Made by a program: the position numbers and the translations under genes
Origin: Pseudomonas fluorescens
GTDB lineage: Bacteria; Pseudomonadota; Gammaproteobacteria; Pseudomonadales; Pseudomonadaceae
Assembly (NCBI RefSeq): GCF_902497785.1
Contig: NZ_CABVHK010000005.1
Coordinates: 248,001-312,000, forward strand
Direction of reading: 5' to 3'
DNA length: 64,000 nt
Part shown: positions 1 to 8,468 of the stretch, in pieces
Position numbering within the stretch: position 1 is the first letter of the stretch
How the letters are laid out: every line of letters begins with the position of its first letter
Notes under the pieces: generated by a model
The model's database searches: none
Seen by the model: only the letters and a program-made list of their open reading frames with translations
Told to the model about the DNA's origin: nothing

Positions 1-120
1 ACAGACAACCAAAAAGCCATCCGGCAACACCGGACGCTCGCTTCAAACACCCCTCGTTTCCCACCACGCCCTGATCGTGGCGGAGACGAACATCCTATAA
101 ATGATTCGAGGGGATTCACA

Positions 121-1527
121 ATGCTATTGCGTGCAGCTTTCGCCGGTCTGGTACTGGCTTCGTTCACCTTGTCGGCCTCCGCCGAAACCATCCGCATTGC
201 CATCGGCACCCAGGACACCACGATCAACTGCGCCGCAGGCGGTCTGTTGATTCGCGAGTTGGGCCTGCTCGATAAATACCTGCCCCACGACGGCGCCTAC
301 AAAGACGCGAAATACCAGGTGGAATGGAAAAACTTCACCAGCGGCGCGCCGCTGACCAACGAGATGGTCGCCGGCAAACTCGACTTCGGCGCCATGGCCG
401 ATTTCCCCGGTTCGTTCAACGGCGTCGCCTTCGAAACCGCCGGCAAGCACAGCCTGTTCATCAGCGTGCTGTCGGGCAGCATCAAGGGCAGCGGCAACGG
501 CATCGTGGTGCCGAGCGCATCGGGCGTGCAGTCGCTCGCCGAACTCAAGGGCAAAACCATTTCCGTCCCGTTCGCCTCGACCGCGCATGGCATGTTGCTG
601 CGCGCCGTGGCGGCTCAAGGTTGGGACCCGCTGAAAGATGTGAACATCATCGCCCAGCCGCCAGAAGTCGCCGGGTCGGCGTTGCAGGCCGGGAAGATCG
701 ATGCCCACGCCGACTTCGTGCCGTTCGCCGAACTGTTCCCGAGCCGTGGTTTCGCGCGCAAGATTTATGACGGTTCACAGGCGAACGCGCCGACCTTCCA
801 TGGCGCACTGGTCGATCAGGCCTATGCGAAAAAGTACCCGGAAATTGTCGTCGCCTACCTGCGCGCCAGCCTCGAAGCCAACCAGCTGTTGACGGCGGAA
901 CCGGAGAAATACAGCGAGCTGATCGCCAAAGTCACTGGCGTCGATGCCGAGGTCAATTACCTGTTTTACGGCCCGCTCGGCGTTCAGACCCGCGACCTGA
1001 GCTGGAAACCGGAATACCGCCAGGCCGTCGGCACCGCCATCGACACCCTGAAACTGTTGAAGAAAGCTGATCGCGGCCTCGACCTCAATACCTTCATCGA
1101 CGACCAGTACATCCGCGCCGCGTTCAAGGCCTCGAACCTGGATTACACCGCGCAACTGGCGAACTACGCACAGACGCCGCTCAAAGGTGTGGATGCGGCG
1201 AGCGGCAAGGCCATCACCGACATTCACCGGGTGGCGGAGATCTGGGTGCGCGGCGAACCGAAAGTCCGTCAGTACGCTTCGGCGGAGGCGGCGTTCACGG
1301 CGTTGGCCGGCTTGAAATCCGAAGGCAAAAACATTCGCGCGGTGTATGCCCAGGCGAGTGACAGCGGGATCAAGTTGCTGGCGGATCAGGCGTGGTTTGC
1401 CAGTGATGCGCAAGGGCGGTTGAGTGCCTTCCTGCTCAAGGGCCAGGCCCAGCAATTCGCCACGGCCCAGGGCGGCAAAGTCCTCGACTTCACCGACGCC
1501 ACGACCCAGGCGGTTGCCGTTCGCTAA
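121..1527 (+). CDS. ABC transporter periplasmic substrate-binding protein, NitT/TauT type
   Basis: The 468-residue product starts with a Sec signal peptide (positive end, hydrophobic core, probable cleavage after ASA near residue 21). The mature part reads as the NMT1/SsuA-like two-lobe binding fold found in nitrate, sulfonate, taurine and thiamine-precursor importers. It is longer than a typical SsuA/TauA (about 320 residues); the extra C-terminal part of roughly 120 residues is not assigned. A permease and an ATPase follow on the same strand, after a class A palindromic repeat. The substrate cannot be read from the sequence. The ATG at 121 follows a GAGGGG-type ribosome site at about 108-113. 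Confidence 0.85.
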   Translation: MLLRAAFAGLVLASFTLSASAETIRIAIGTQDTTINCAAGGLLIRELGLLDKYLPHDGAYKDAKYQVEWKNFTSGAPLTNEMVAGKLDFGAMADFPGSFNGVAFETAGKHSLFISVLSGSIKGSGNGIVVPSASGVQSLAELKGKTISVPFASTAHGMLLRAVAAQGWDPLKDVNIIAQPPEVAGSALQAGKIDAHADFVPFAELFPSRGFARKIYDGSQANAPTFHGALVDQAYAKKYPEIVVAYLRASLEANQLLTAEPEKYSELIAKVTGVDAEVNYLFYGPLGVQTRDLSWKPEYRQAVGTAIDTLKLLKKADRGLDLNTFIDDQYIRAAFKASNLDYTAQLANYAQTPLKGVDAASGKAITDIHRVAEIWVRGEPKVRQYASAEAAFTALAGLKSEGKNIRAVYAQASDSGIKLLADQAWFASDAQGRLSAFLLKGQAQQFATAQGGKVLDFTDATTQAVAVR

Positions 1528-1548
1528 AAAGCCTGATCACTGAGCCCT

Positions 1549-1637
1549 GTAGGAGCTGCCGAAGGCTGCGATCTTTTGATCTTGACCTCCAGCAATCCTG
1601 AATCAGCCAAAAGATCGCAGCCTTCGGCAGCTCCTAC
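1549..1637. repeat. Class A palindromic repeat pair
   Basis: The arm GTAGGAGCTGCCGAAGGCTG runs on into CGATC and returns as its reverse complement, separated by a short unique loop. It sits between the substrate-binding gene and the permease gene of one transporter, so it is probably transcribed and could act as an mRNA-stabilising or attenuating hairpin. Confidence 0.9.
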
Positions 1638-1660
1638 AGGTTCGCTATTGGAAGTTATGT

Positions 1661-2443
1661 ATGTCCCGATCATTGATCCGCTGGATTCCGCGAGCAGCCT
1701 CAATTCTGCTCTGCCTTGCATTCTGGCAACTCGCCGCGAGTGGCCACTGGAACCTCGGCCTGGTCACTTTCGCCAACGTGCCAACACCCTTGGCCGTGAT
1801 TGAAGCGGCGATGGGCCTTGGCGACTCCGGCAAACTCGCCCAGCACCTGAGCAGCAGCCTCAGCCGGGTGTTCGCCGGTTACCTCGCGGCACTGATTATC
1901 GGCATCGCGCTGGGCCTGGCCATCGGCCGCTCGAGATGGGCCGAAGACCTGTTGCTGCCACCGCTGGAAGTGTTGCGCCCGATCCCGGCGGTGGCGTGGA
2001 TTCCCCTGGCCATCCTGATGTTCCCGTCATCGGAACTGTCGATGGTGTTCATCACCTTCACCGGCGCGCTGTTTCCGATTCTGCTCAACACCGTGCACGG
2101 TGTGGAAGGCGTCGATCCGCGACTGATCGCTTCGGCAAAAAGCCTGGGTGCCGGACGGCGGGCGATTCTGCTGGAGGTGATTTTGCCCGGCGCCGCGCCG
2201 AGCATCATCACCGGCCTCGCCATCGGCATGGGCACTTCGTGGTTCTGCCTGGTGACGGCGGAAATGATCTCCGGCCAGTACGGCATCGGCTATTACACCT
2301 GGGAGTCCTACACCATTCAGAACTACGCCGACATCGTCGTCGGCATGTTGCTGATCGGTGTGCTCGGGATGGGCAGCAGCCTGCTGATCAAACGCCTCGG
2401 CGGTTTGTTCACGCCTTGGCATCGACCACGAGGAAAAGCCTGA
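1661..2443 (+). CDS. ABC transporter permease, NitT/TauT type
   Basis: This 260-residue inner-membrane protein belongs to the binding-protein-dependent permease family (SsuC/TauC-like). It has about six hydrophobic segments and the cytoplasmic EAA-type loop in the stretch with SAKSLGAGRRAILLEVILPGA, around residues 156-176, which docks on the ATPase. Its stop codon overlaps the ATPase start in a TGATG arrangement, so the two are translationally coupled. It forms the channel for the ligand brought by the upstream binding protein. Confidence 0.9.
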   Translation: MSRSLIRWIPRAASILLCLAFWQLAASGHWNLGLVTFANVPTPLAVIEAAMGLGDSGKLAQHLSSSLSRVFAGYLAALIIGIALGLAIGRSRWAEDLLLPPLEVLRPIPAVAWIPLAILMFPSSELSMVFITFTGALFPILLNTVHGVEGVDPRLIASAKSLGAGRRAILLEVILPGAAPSIITGLAIGMGTSWFCLVTAEMISGQYGIGYYTWESYTIQNYADIVVGMLLIGVLGMGSSLLIKRLGGLFTPWHRPRGKA

Positions 2444-3291
2444 TGAGCGTATTTCAACACCCTGAAGGGCGGATCGATATCTGTGGATTGTCGATCAGTC
2501 TGGGGCAGGGCAGCGCCGCGTTCGAAGCCGTGCAACACCTTGATTGCCAGATCGAACCGGGGCAGTTCGTGTGCATTCTCGGGCCGTCCGGTTGCGGCAA
2601 GTCCACCTTGCTCGGCGCGTTGGCCGGGCATCTGACGACGTACAGCGGAACCCTGAATGTCGACGGTTCTCCGGTCGCCGGTCCTTCGCCGCAGCGTGGC
2701 ATGGTGTTCCAGCATCACACGCTGTTCCCCTGGCGTACGGTGCGCGACAACGTGGCGTTTGGCCTGAAAATGCGCGGCATCGGCAAGGCCGAACGGCACA
2801 CGGCCGCCGACGACATCCTTGCGCTGGTCGGCCTCGACGGTTTTGCCGAACGTTGGCCCGACCAGTTGTCCGGCGGCATGCAGCAACGGGTGGAAATCGC
2901 CCGGGTGCTGATCAACCGTCCGCGTCTGTTGCTGATGGATGAGCCTTTCGGCGCCCTTGATGCCCTGACCCGCTTGAACATGCAGGCGTTGCTGCTGGAT
3001 ATCTGGACGCGGATTCGCACCACCGTGGTGTTCGTCACCCATGACATCGACGAAGCGCTGTTCCTCGCTGACCGCTTGCTGGTCATGAGCTCGCGTCCCG
3101 GCCGGATCATCGAAGACCTGCGCCTCGACTTTCCCCGGCCGCGCACCACCGAACTGGTGACCAGCCACGAGTTCTCGCGCCTCAAGCGTCATTGCCTCGA
3201 ATTACTGCGTCACGAAGACGGTCGGCAGCTACCGCGCCTGAACCCTCTCGGACTGCCTCCTGAAAACAAACTGCCGCGATTTGCCCTATGA
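2443..3291 (+). CDS. ABC transporter ATP-binding protein, NitT/TauT type
   Basis: The 282-residue ATPase powers the importer. Walker A GPSGCGKST is at residues 47-55, the signature LSGGMQQR and the Walker B stretch LLLMDEPFGALD follow, and a switch histidine lies in VFVTHDIDEA, as in SsuB/TauB. The reading frame is open far upstream, but the ATG at 2443 overlapping the permease stop is the sensible start, because the protein then begins just before the usual N-terminal strand of the family. Its own stop overlaps the next start by four bases. Confidence 0.92.
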   Translation: MSVFQHPEGRIDICGLSISLGQGSAAFEAVQHLDCQIEPGQFVCILGPSGCGKSTLLGALAGHLTTYSGTLNVDGSPVAGPSPQRGMVFQHHTLFPWRTVRDNVAFGLKMRGIGKAERHTAADDILALVGLDGFAERWPDQLSGGMQQRVEIARVLINRPRLLLMDEPFGALDALTRLNMQALLLDIWTRIRTTVVFVTHDIDEALFLADRLLVMSSRPGRIIEDLRLDFPRPRTTELVTSHEFSRLKRHCLELLRHEDGRQLPRLNPLGLPPENKLPRFAL

Positions 3292-4250
3292 CCTCACTAT
3301 TCGATGTAACCGATAACCAAGAGATTCTTGCCCTGCAACCGCGCCTGACCGATGCCGACGCGGGTGTGCGCCGGATTGCCCTGATCGAACTGGCCGACCT
3401 CGAAGAACCGGACGGCTTGCTGTGGCTGGTCAACCGACTGGCCGCCGACCCGACCGAAGACGTTCGTGCCGAAGCCGCGCGCTTGCTGGAGGCCTGGGAG
3501 GATGAGCCGGTCGTCGAGGCGCTCTGCCAGGCGTTGACCGATCCGTCGCCGGCCGTGCAAGCCGCCGCCGCGCAAAGCTTGAGCCTGCTTAAGAGTGAAT
3601 CCGCGGGCCGGGTGGTTTTGCCGTGGACCGGGCACACCGACATCAACGTGCGCATCGCCGCGTTCAGGGCGTTGCGCGAGTTGCGCTTTCCCGGTGCCGC
3701 GACGGCTGCTTCAAGCGCCTTGAGTGATGAAGACGCCAGCGTACGTCGCGAAGCCGTGGGCGTGCTCGGCTGGCTCAAACAGCTGGATGCCTTGCCCGCG
3801 CTGGCACGACTGGCCAGTGACGACCCGGACACAGAAGTCCGCCGCGCCGCCACCGGGGCCTTGGGTCTGGCGTCTGACGCCCAGGTGCTGCCGGCGCTAC
3901 GCCAGGCCTTGCGGGATCACGCCTGGCAAGTACGCGAGGAAGCCGCGACCACGCTGGGCAAGGTCGGCCACACCGATGCCGGCCCGGCACTGGTCGACGC
4001 GCTGAGCGACGATTACTGGCAAGTGCGCCTGCGCGCCACCCGCAGCCTCGGGCGCTTGCGTTACACCCCGGCGTTGGACGCGCTGATCGAAACCCTCGGC
4101 CATCGCATCAGCAACCTGCGCAAGGAAGCCGCGCTGGCGCTCGGCGAATTGAACGACAAAGGTGCCATCGCCCCGTTGCAGGCTACGCAAGACGACGGCG
4201 ATCCGGAAGTGCGCAAAGCCGTGCGCATTGCCTTGAGTCAGCTGCAATGA
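3288..4250 (+). CDS. HEAT-repeat protein coupled to the ABC transporter
   Basis: The 320-residue product is almost entirely helical HEAT/PBS-lyase-type repeats of about 31 residues, each with a D-x-x-VR-x-x-A core (for example DTEVRRAATGALG and DDYWQVRLRATRSLG). There is no signal peptide or membrane segment, so it is cytoplasmic. Such proteins act as scaffolds or, in the phycobilin-lyase branch, as cofactor-handling proteins; the role here is unknown. Four-base ATGA overlaps on both sides place it firmly within the transporter operon. Confidence 0.85.
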   Translation: MTSLFDVTDNQEILALQPRLTDADAGVRRIALIELADLEEPDGLLWLVNRLAADPTEDVRAEAARLLEAWEDEPVVEALCQALTDPSPAVQAAAAQSLSLLKSESAGRVVLPWTGHTDINVRIAAFRALRELRFPGAATAASSALSDEDASVRREAVGVLGWLKQLDALPALARLASDDPDTEVRRAATGALGLASDAQVLPALRQALRDHAWQVREEAATTLGKVGHTDAGPALVDALSDDYWQVRLRATRSLGRLRYTPALDALIETLGHRISNLRKEAALALGELNDKGAIAPLQATQDDGDPEVRKAVRIALSQLQ

Positions 4251-4522
4251 GCCCGCTGACGATCGGCAATTCGCGCAGCACACAGCAACTGCGATTGAAC
4301 TGGCCGGATGGGCGTGAGCAACGGCTGGATCACGCCGGGTTGCGCCGCCAGTGCCCGTGCTCGCAGTGCCGGGCGTTTCGCTTGCAAAGGCTGACGCCAA
4401 TGGTCGATTCACGTGTTCAAGTGATCGAGTTGAACGCCCAGGGCTACGGCCTGCAACTGATCTTCAGCGACGGCCACGACCGCGGAATCTACCCGTGGGC
4501 CTACCTGGCTGCCCTCACCTGA
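4247..4522 (+). CDS. DUF971 (GBBH-like N-terminal domain) protein
   Basis: This 91-residue protein is a stand-alone DUF971 domain, the module found at the N terminus of gamma-butyrobetaine hydroxylase. It has the expected LxLxWPDGREQRLDHAGLR start and a CPCSQC cluster (Cys36, Cys38, Cys41) that probably binds a metal. The family is also linked to iron-sulfur metabolism in other organisms. It is the last gene of the ABC-HEAT unit, starting inside the stop of the HEAT gene. Its role with the importer is not known. Confidence 0.8.
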   Translation: MSPLTIGNSRSTQQLRLNWPDGREQRLDHAGLRRQCPCSQCRAFRLQRLTPMVDSRVQVIELNAQGYGLQLIFSDGHDRGIYPWAYLAALT

Positions 4523-4528
4523 ATGCTT

Positions 4529-4662
4529 GTAGGAGCTGCGTAGGAGCTGTGTAGGAGCTGTCGAGTGAAACGAGGCTGCGATCTTTTGATCTTGTTTTTA
4601 AAAAATCAAAATCAAAATCAAAATCAAAAGATCGCAGCCTCGTTTCTCTCGGCAGCTCCTAC
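4529..4662. repeat. Class A palindromic repeat with extra copies of the outer arm
   Basis: The left side carries GTAGGAGCTG three times in a row (from 4529, 4540 and 4551) before the GCTGCGATC core, and the loop holds four consecutive TCAAAA hexamers (about 4607-4630). The right side closes with the complementary arm. It follows the last gene of the transporter operon. Confidence 0.88.
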
Positions 4663-4675
4663 GGGGGCTCTGTGG

Positions 4676-5413
4676 TCAGAAGGATTTGCTGATGCTCGCC
4701 ACTACGGTCGCGCTGCAGACATCATCAAACCCCCAATTGCTGGCGCACTGGCTTTTCGACAGGTCGGTGTCGATGTAGCTCAACCCCAGCATCACACCGG
4801 CCAGTTCGTGGGTCAGTTTGACTTCCCATTCGCGGTACGAGTCTTGCGCATGGCCGGAGCTCGAGTACAGGTGCGGATCCTTGAAATCCATGTTGCCGTA
4901 TCGCAGTTTCAGGCCGGTGTCGTAAGGCAACTCCGTTTCATACCCAACGTAGCTATAAAGCGAGCTTTGCTGGCTGTCGATACCCTGTGCATCGGCGGAG
5001 TAATAGGCGGCCAGTTTCACCCCGTAAGCGCTGAGGATGGCGTAGGTCTCGCCCTGATTGAACTGGCTTTCTTTGGGATAGGCGTATTTCAGGTAACCAA
5101 GGTCCAGGCTGACCGCATCGGTCGCCTGCCACAGCCAACCGGCGTAGTAATCGACTTCCTGTCGGGTTTTCAGGCCGCCGCCGAAATCGACGTTGGAACT
5201 CCAGGCGCCGAGGTACAGGCCGCTACTGTGAGCGAGGGTCACACCGGCCTGAATCGCGGGATCGTTCTGGGTTTGGGAAATGCCGCGGGTGCGGTAATCG
5301 CTGGCCAGGGTCAGGTCGACCAGCACGGCGAAGTCGTCATTCAAAGGCAATGCCTGGCTGCTCATGGGCAGCACGCTCAAGGAACCGAGGGCGAACAGGG
5401 TGAAAGCTTTCAT
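4676..5413 (-). CDS. TorF-family putative porin
   Basis: The 245-residue product has a signal peptide (about residues 1-21, ending SSQA) followed by alternating aromatic beta strands and a C-terminal phenylalanine (SISKSF), the outer-membrane insertion signature. The opening VDLTLASDYRTRGISQTQND is characteristic of the TIGR02001/TorF group of small outer-membrane proteins. The solute is unknown. It lies downstream of the amidohydrolase on the same strand with about 100 bases between, so the two may be co-transcribed. Confidence 0.85.
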   Translation of the reverse strand: MKAFTLFALGSLSVLPMSSQALPLNDDFAVLVDLTLASDYRTRGISQTQNDPAIQAGVTLAHSSGLYLGAWSSNVDFGGGLKTRQEVDYYAGWLWQATDAVSLDLGYLKYAYPKESQFNQGETYAILSAYGVKLAAYYSADAQGIDSQQSSLYSYVGYETELPYDTGLKLRYGNMDFKDPHLYSSSGHAQDSYREWEVKLTHELAGVMLGLSYIDTDLSKSQCASNWGFDDVCSATVVASISKSF

Positions 5414-5518
5414 GGGTGCATCCCGCTATTGTGATTGTTATGGGCAGTTTTTCGCGCAAGGCTGCGCCGCTCCCCGGCAATGCGTGCGGGGGACGGGCAG
5501 TGGTTCGGGTGATTATTT

Positions 5519-7261
5519 TTAGAGGGGGCGTGTGTAGACTTCGCGGCCGGCAAACCAGGTTTGCAGCACTTGGGTGTCATGCAGGGCTTTGTTGTCGACG
5601 CTGAAGACATCGCGGTCGAGCACGATGAAATCGGCTTGCTTGCCAGTGCTCAGCGAACCGATCTGCTGCTCCAGGCCGATGGTCCGGGCCGCGTTGAGGG
5701 TGTAGGCATAGAACATGGTTTCGCGGTCCAGGCGCTCGTCGGCGTTGAGCACGCCCAGCGGGCCGTCGCGGGTGATGGCCTGGGCCATGGCGTTCCACGG
5801 GTTGGATGAGGATACCGGCCAGTCGCTGGCGCCCGCGATGGTCGCGCCCTGTTTGAGCAGCGAGTGCGCCGGGTATTGGTAGCGGAAGGCGAGGGCGCTG
5901 ACGTACGGCTTGATCATGTCCAGGGTGTAATCGTCGGCGGTGGCCCACAGCAGCTGCATCGAGGCGATGACGTCGAGCGGTTTGAACCGCGCAAACTCTT
6001 TCGGGTTGACCATTTGCAGGTGCGTGATCGAATGCGTCACGCCGCTTTGGCGATCCTTGCGCGCCTGAGCAATGCCGTTCAGCGCCTCACGCACCGCGCG
6101 GTCGCCGATGGCGTGGATGTGCACCCGCCAGCCGCGCTGATCGATGGCGCTGACCAGCTCGCCGAAATGCTTGGGATCGATCAGCAGTTCGCCCTGTTTG
6201 TGCGAATTGCTGTACGGATCGATCATCGCCGCGCTCTGCGCCGGGTACTCGATCACGCCGTCGGCGAAAATTTTCACGCCCGGCAGGGACAGGTTGGGGA
6301 TGCCCTGAAATTGCTGACGAACCTTGTCAAGCGTCTCGAGATCGGCCGGTACGCTTTTCGGATTGGCCACCAGCAGCGCGGCCACGTGGACGCTCATGCC
6401 GCCGGTTTCGGACAGCGCTTTGTAGGCGGGCAGGACGCCGACGGTTTTCTCCGTCGGTTTGAGCGCGAACACCGGCTCGCCGGGCGCGGCGTTGGCGGCG
6501 GGGTCCATCCACGCGGTGATGCCGAGGCTGTTGTTGTAGCGCACAGCCGATTGCGCGGCTTTGAGCATGTTGGCGGCGCTCGGCACCGGCATTTTCGAGG
6601 CGACGCGATCCCAGCCGGCGTCCACCACGAAACCGTTGGGGTTGCCATCGGCGAGTGTGCCGATCGTGTCTTTCTCGGCGTCCGGCAGGGTTTTCAGCAG
6701 CGCTGCATTAATGCCCGCGCGTTCCAGCATGACGTTATTGGCCCACGCGGTGTGGTGGTCGCTGCCAGTGAACACCACCGGCACCGTGGCCCATTCGCCG
6801 CTGTTGAATTTTTTGCCCAACGCTTCGGCCTGGGCCCAGTAAGCCGAACTCATGCCGGCCACGCTCAGGACATCGCCATGCTTCGCCTTACCATCGTCAC
6901 GCCAGCCTTTGAGGCGTTTTTCCAGTTCGTCGAGGTCAACCACCTCGTCTTCCATGTTGGCGGAAGCCATCTCCAGACCGCCGAAAATCGCGTGGGAATG
7001 GCTGTCGATCAGGCCGGGCATCAATGCCTTGCCGCCGAGATCGACCACCTTGGTTCCGGATTCGATCAAGGCCTTGATCTGCGCGTCGCTGCCGACTTGC
7101 AGCACTTTGCCGTCCTGCACCGCCAATGCCTGCACGTTCGGTTGGGCGCGGTCGGCGGTGAAAATCTTGCCGTTGAGCAGCACCAGATCGGCGGCTGCCA
7201 TGGCTTCCATCGAGGCAAAACCCATTGCGGCCATCAATAGATTCGGGATGAATCTTTTCAT
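5519..7261 (-). CDS. Secreted amidohydrolase, YtcJ-like
   Basis: The 580-residue enzyme belongs to the metal-dependent amidohydrolase superfamily. Residues 1-23 form a Sec signal peptide, so it is periplasmic. The metal-binding HSH motif is at residues 88-90 (LIDSHSHAIFGG), a second histidine pair HIH at 381-383 (HIHAIGD), and the late aspartate in GASDWPVS is also present. The family hydrolyses N-acyl or imide-type bonds with varied substrates; the substrate here is open. A LysR gene is divergent from it and is the likely regulator. Confidence 0.85.
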   Translation of the reverse strand: MKRFIPNLLMAAMGFASMEAMAAADLVLLNGKIFTADRAQPNVQALAVQDGKVLQVGSDAQIKALIESGTKVVDLGGKALMPGLIDSHSHAIFGGLEMASANMEDEVVDLDELEKRLKGWRDDGKAKHGDVLSVAGMSSAYWAQAEALGKKFNSGEWATVPVVFTGSDHHTAWANNVMLERAGINAALLKTLPDAEKDTIGTLADGNPNGFVVDAGWDRVASKMPVPSAANMLKAAQSAVRYNNSLGITAWMDPAANAAPGEPVFALKPTEKTVGVLPAYKALSETGGMSVHVAALLVANPKSVPADLETLDKVRQQFQGIPNLSLPGVKIFADGVIEYPAQSAAMIDPYSNSHKQGELLIDPKHFGELVSAIDQRGWRVHIHAIGDRAVREALNGIAQARKDRQSGVTHSITHLQMVNPKEFARFKPLDVIASMQLLWATADDYTLDMIKPYVSALAFRYQYPAHSLLKQGATIAGASDWPVSSSNPWNAMAQAITRDGPLGVLNADERLDRETMFYAYTLNAARTIGLEQQIGSLSTGKQADFIVLDRDVFSVDNKALHDTQVLQTWFAGREVYTRPL

Positions 7262-7364
7262 TGAATGTTTCCTTGTTATTGCGTCTGATGGCCAGATTAG
7301 TGGCTTGTCGCGCTCGGCAGAACGCCTCGCTCACGAAAAACGTTTTTGCCTGAATGGAAAAAGA
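7262..7364. promoter_or_regulatory. Divergent promoter region, amidohydrolase / LysR
   Basis: The 103 bases separate two divergent genes. LysR regulators normally bind such a shared region and control both the neighbour and themselves. No confident core promoter was picked out; the region contains several A/T-rich stretches. Confidence 0.5.
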
Positions 7365-8285
7365 ATGGACAAGTTGGGTGCGTTGAAAATGTTCGTGGTC
7401 ACGGCGCAACTGGGCAGTTTCAGTCGGGCGGCCGAGCAACTGGGCAAGACGCCGTCGGCCCTGACCAAGGCGGTCAATCATCTGGAAGCCGAACTCGGCG
7501 CGCGATTGTTCGAGCGCAGTACGCGGCGAATTCTGCTGACGGAATCGGGACGGCTCTACCTGGAGACGGCGCGTCAGGTGTTGCAGCGTCTGGACGAGGC
7601 CGGCGAGGAGATCGAGCAGTTGCAACACGGCCTGCGCGGCAGTCTGAAAATCACCGCGCCGCTGGCGTACGGCCAGGCTTTTCTCGATCAGGTCTGTGGC
7701 GGTTTTCTGGAGCAATACCCGCAGATCAATCTGCAAGTGGACCTCTGCGATGAGTTCGTCAACTTGCTGGAAAGCGGCTACGACCTGGCCTTGCGCGAAG
7801 GCCATGACGATTTGCCGGGGTTGATTGCCCGGGTCGTTGGCAGCAATCGGCTGGCGTTGTGTGCCAGCCCGGCGTATCTGGCGCGCAAGGGGTTGCCGGT
7901 CACGCCACAAACCCTCGATGACCACGAATGGCTGCTGTATCGCCATCCGTTGCTCAGCCGCGAATTCTGGTGGGCCGAACGCGACGGCCAGCGTTTGAGC
8001 CTGCCGCAACCCCCGTCGCCGCGACTGCGCAGCGACAATTACGACCTGCTGTTGGCCAATGCGCTGGCCGGACGCGGCTTGCTGCACACACCGCTGTGGA
8101 GTGCCGCGCCGTACATTGCCGACGGACGGCTGGTGCGGGTGATGGCTGATTACGAGATCGACCCGGACAGCTTTGGCGCGCACATCCTGGCGGTGTACCC
8201 GAGTCATCGGCGGGCGACGGCCAAGGTCGTGGCGTTTATCGATTACATCGCAGGGTTTCTGGCGTCCTCTGTAGAAGCTGCGTAG
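7365..8285 (+). CDS. LysR-family transcriptional regulator
   Basis: The ATG at 7365 gives a 306-residue product with the standard N-terminal winged helix (MDKLGALKMFVVTAQLGSFS, then SALTKAVNHLEAELGARLF) and an effector-binding domain from about residue 90. It matches the short CrgA/AaeR-like branch of LysR proteins. It is divergent from the amidohydrolase. The last codons and the TAG stop lie inside a class A palindromic repeat, so the C terminus (SVEAA) is partly repeat-derived. Confidence 0.88.
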   Translation: MDKLGALKMFVVTAQLGSFSRAAEQLGKTPSALTKAVNHLEAELGARLFERSTRRILLTESGRLYLETARQVLQRLDEAGEEIEQLQHGLRGSLKITAPLAYGQAFLDQVCGGFLEQYPQINLQVDLCDEFVNLLESGYDLALREGHDDLPGLIARVVGSNRLALCASPAYLARKGLPVTPQTLDDHEWLLYRHPLLSREFWWAERDGQRLSLPQPPSPRLRSDNYDLLLANALAGRGLLHTPLWSAAPYIADGRLVRVMADYEIDPDSFGAHILAVYPSHRRATAKVVAFIDYIAGFLASSVEAA

Positions 8286-8392
8286 GAGCGGTGTAGGAGC
8301 TGTCGAGAGAAACGAGGCTGCGATCTTTTGATCTTGTTTTTAAAAAATCAAAGTCAAAAGATCGCAGCCTCGTTTCTTTCGACAGCTCCTAC
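8282..8392. repeat. Class A palindromic repeat overlapping a stop codon
   Basis: The outer arm is present twice on the left (GTAGGAGCGG, then GTAGGAGCTG), then GCTGCGATC, an A/T-rich loop and the complementary arm ending AGCTCCTAC. The first arm contains the TAG stop of the LysR gene. The same variant with GAAACGAGGCTGCG arms occurs at 4529-4662. Confidence 0.88.
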
Positions 8393-8454
8393 GGTCCATA
8401 CACGCAATTCCTACAGGCGGTTCCTACAAATCCTTGCCAGGGAAATGCCGAAAG

Positions 8455-8468
8455 AGTACAAATGTACT
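8455..8468. promoter_or_regulatory. LexA2-type SOS operator
   Basis: AGTACAAATGTACT is a perfect AGTAC-N4-GTACT palindrome, matching the motif class reported for Pseudomonas LexA2 rather than the CTGTN8ACAG box of LexA1. It overlaps the lexA2 start codon (8462-8464), so binding would block both transcription and the start of the message. It is the only such box noticed in front of the four-gene operon. Confidence 0.75.

Noticed and set aside
2030..2442. Long upstream extension of the ABC ATPase frame into the permease gene
   Set aside because: The extension is out of character for the family, and the ATG overlapping the permease stop gives the normal length.
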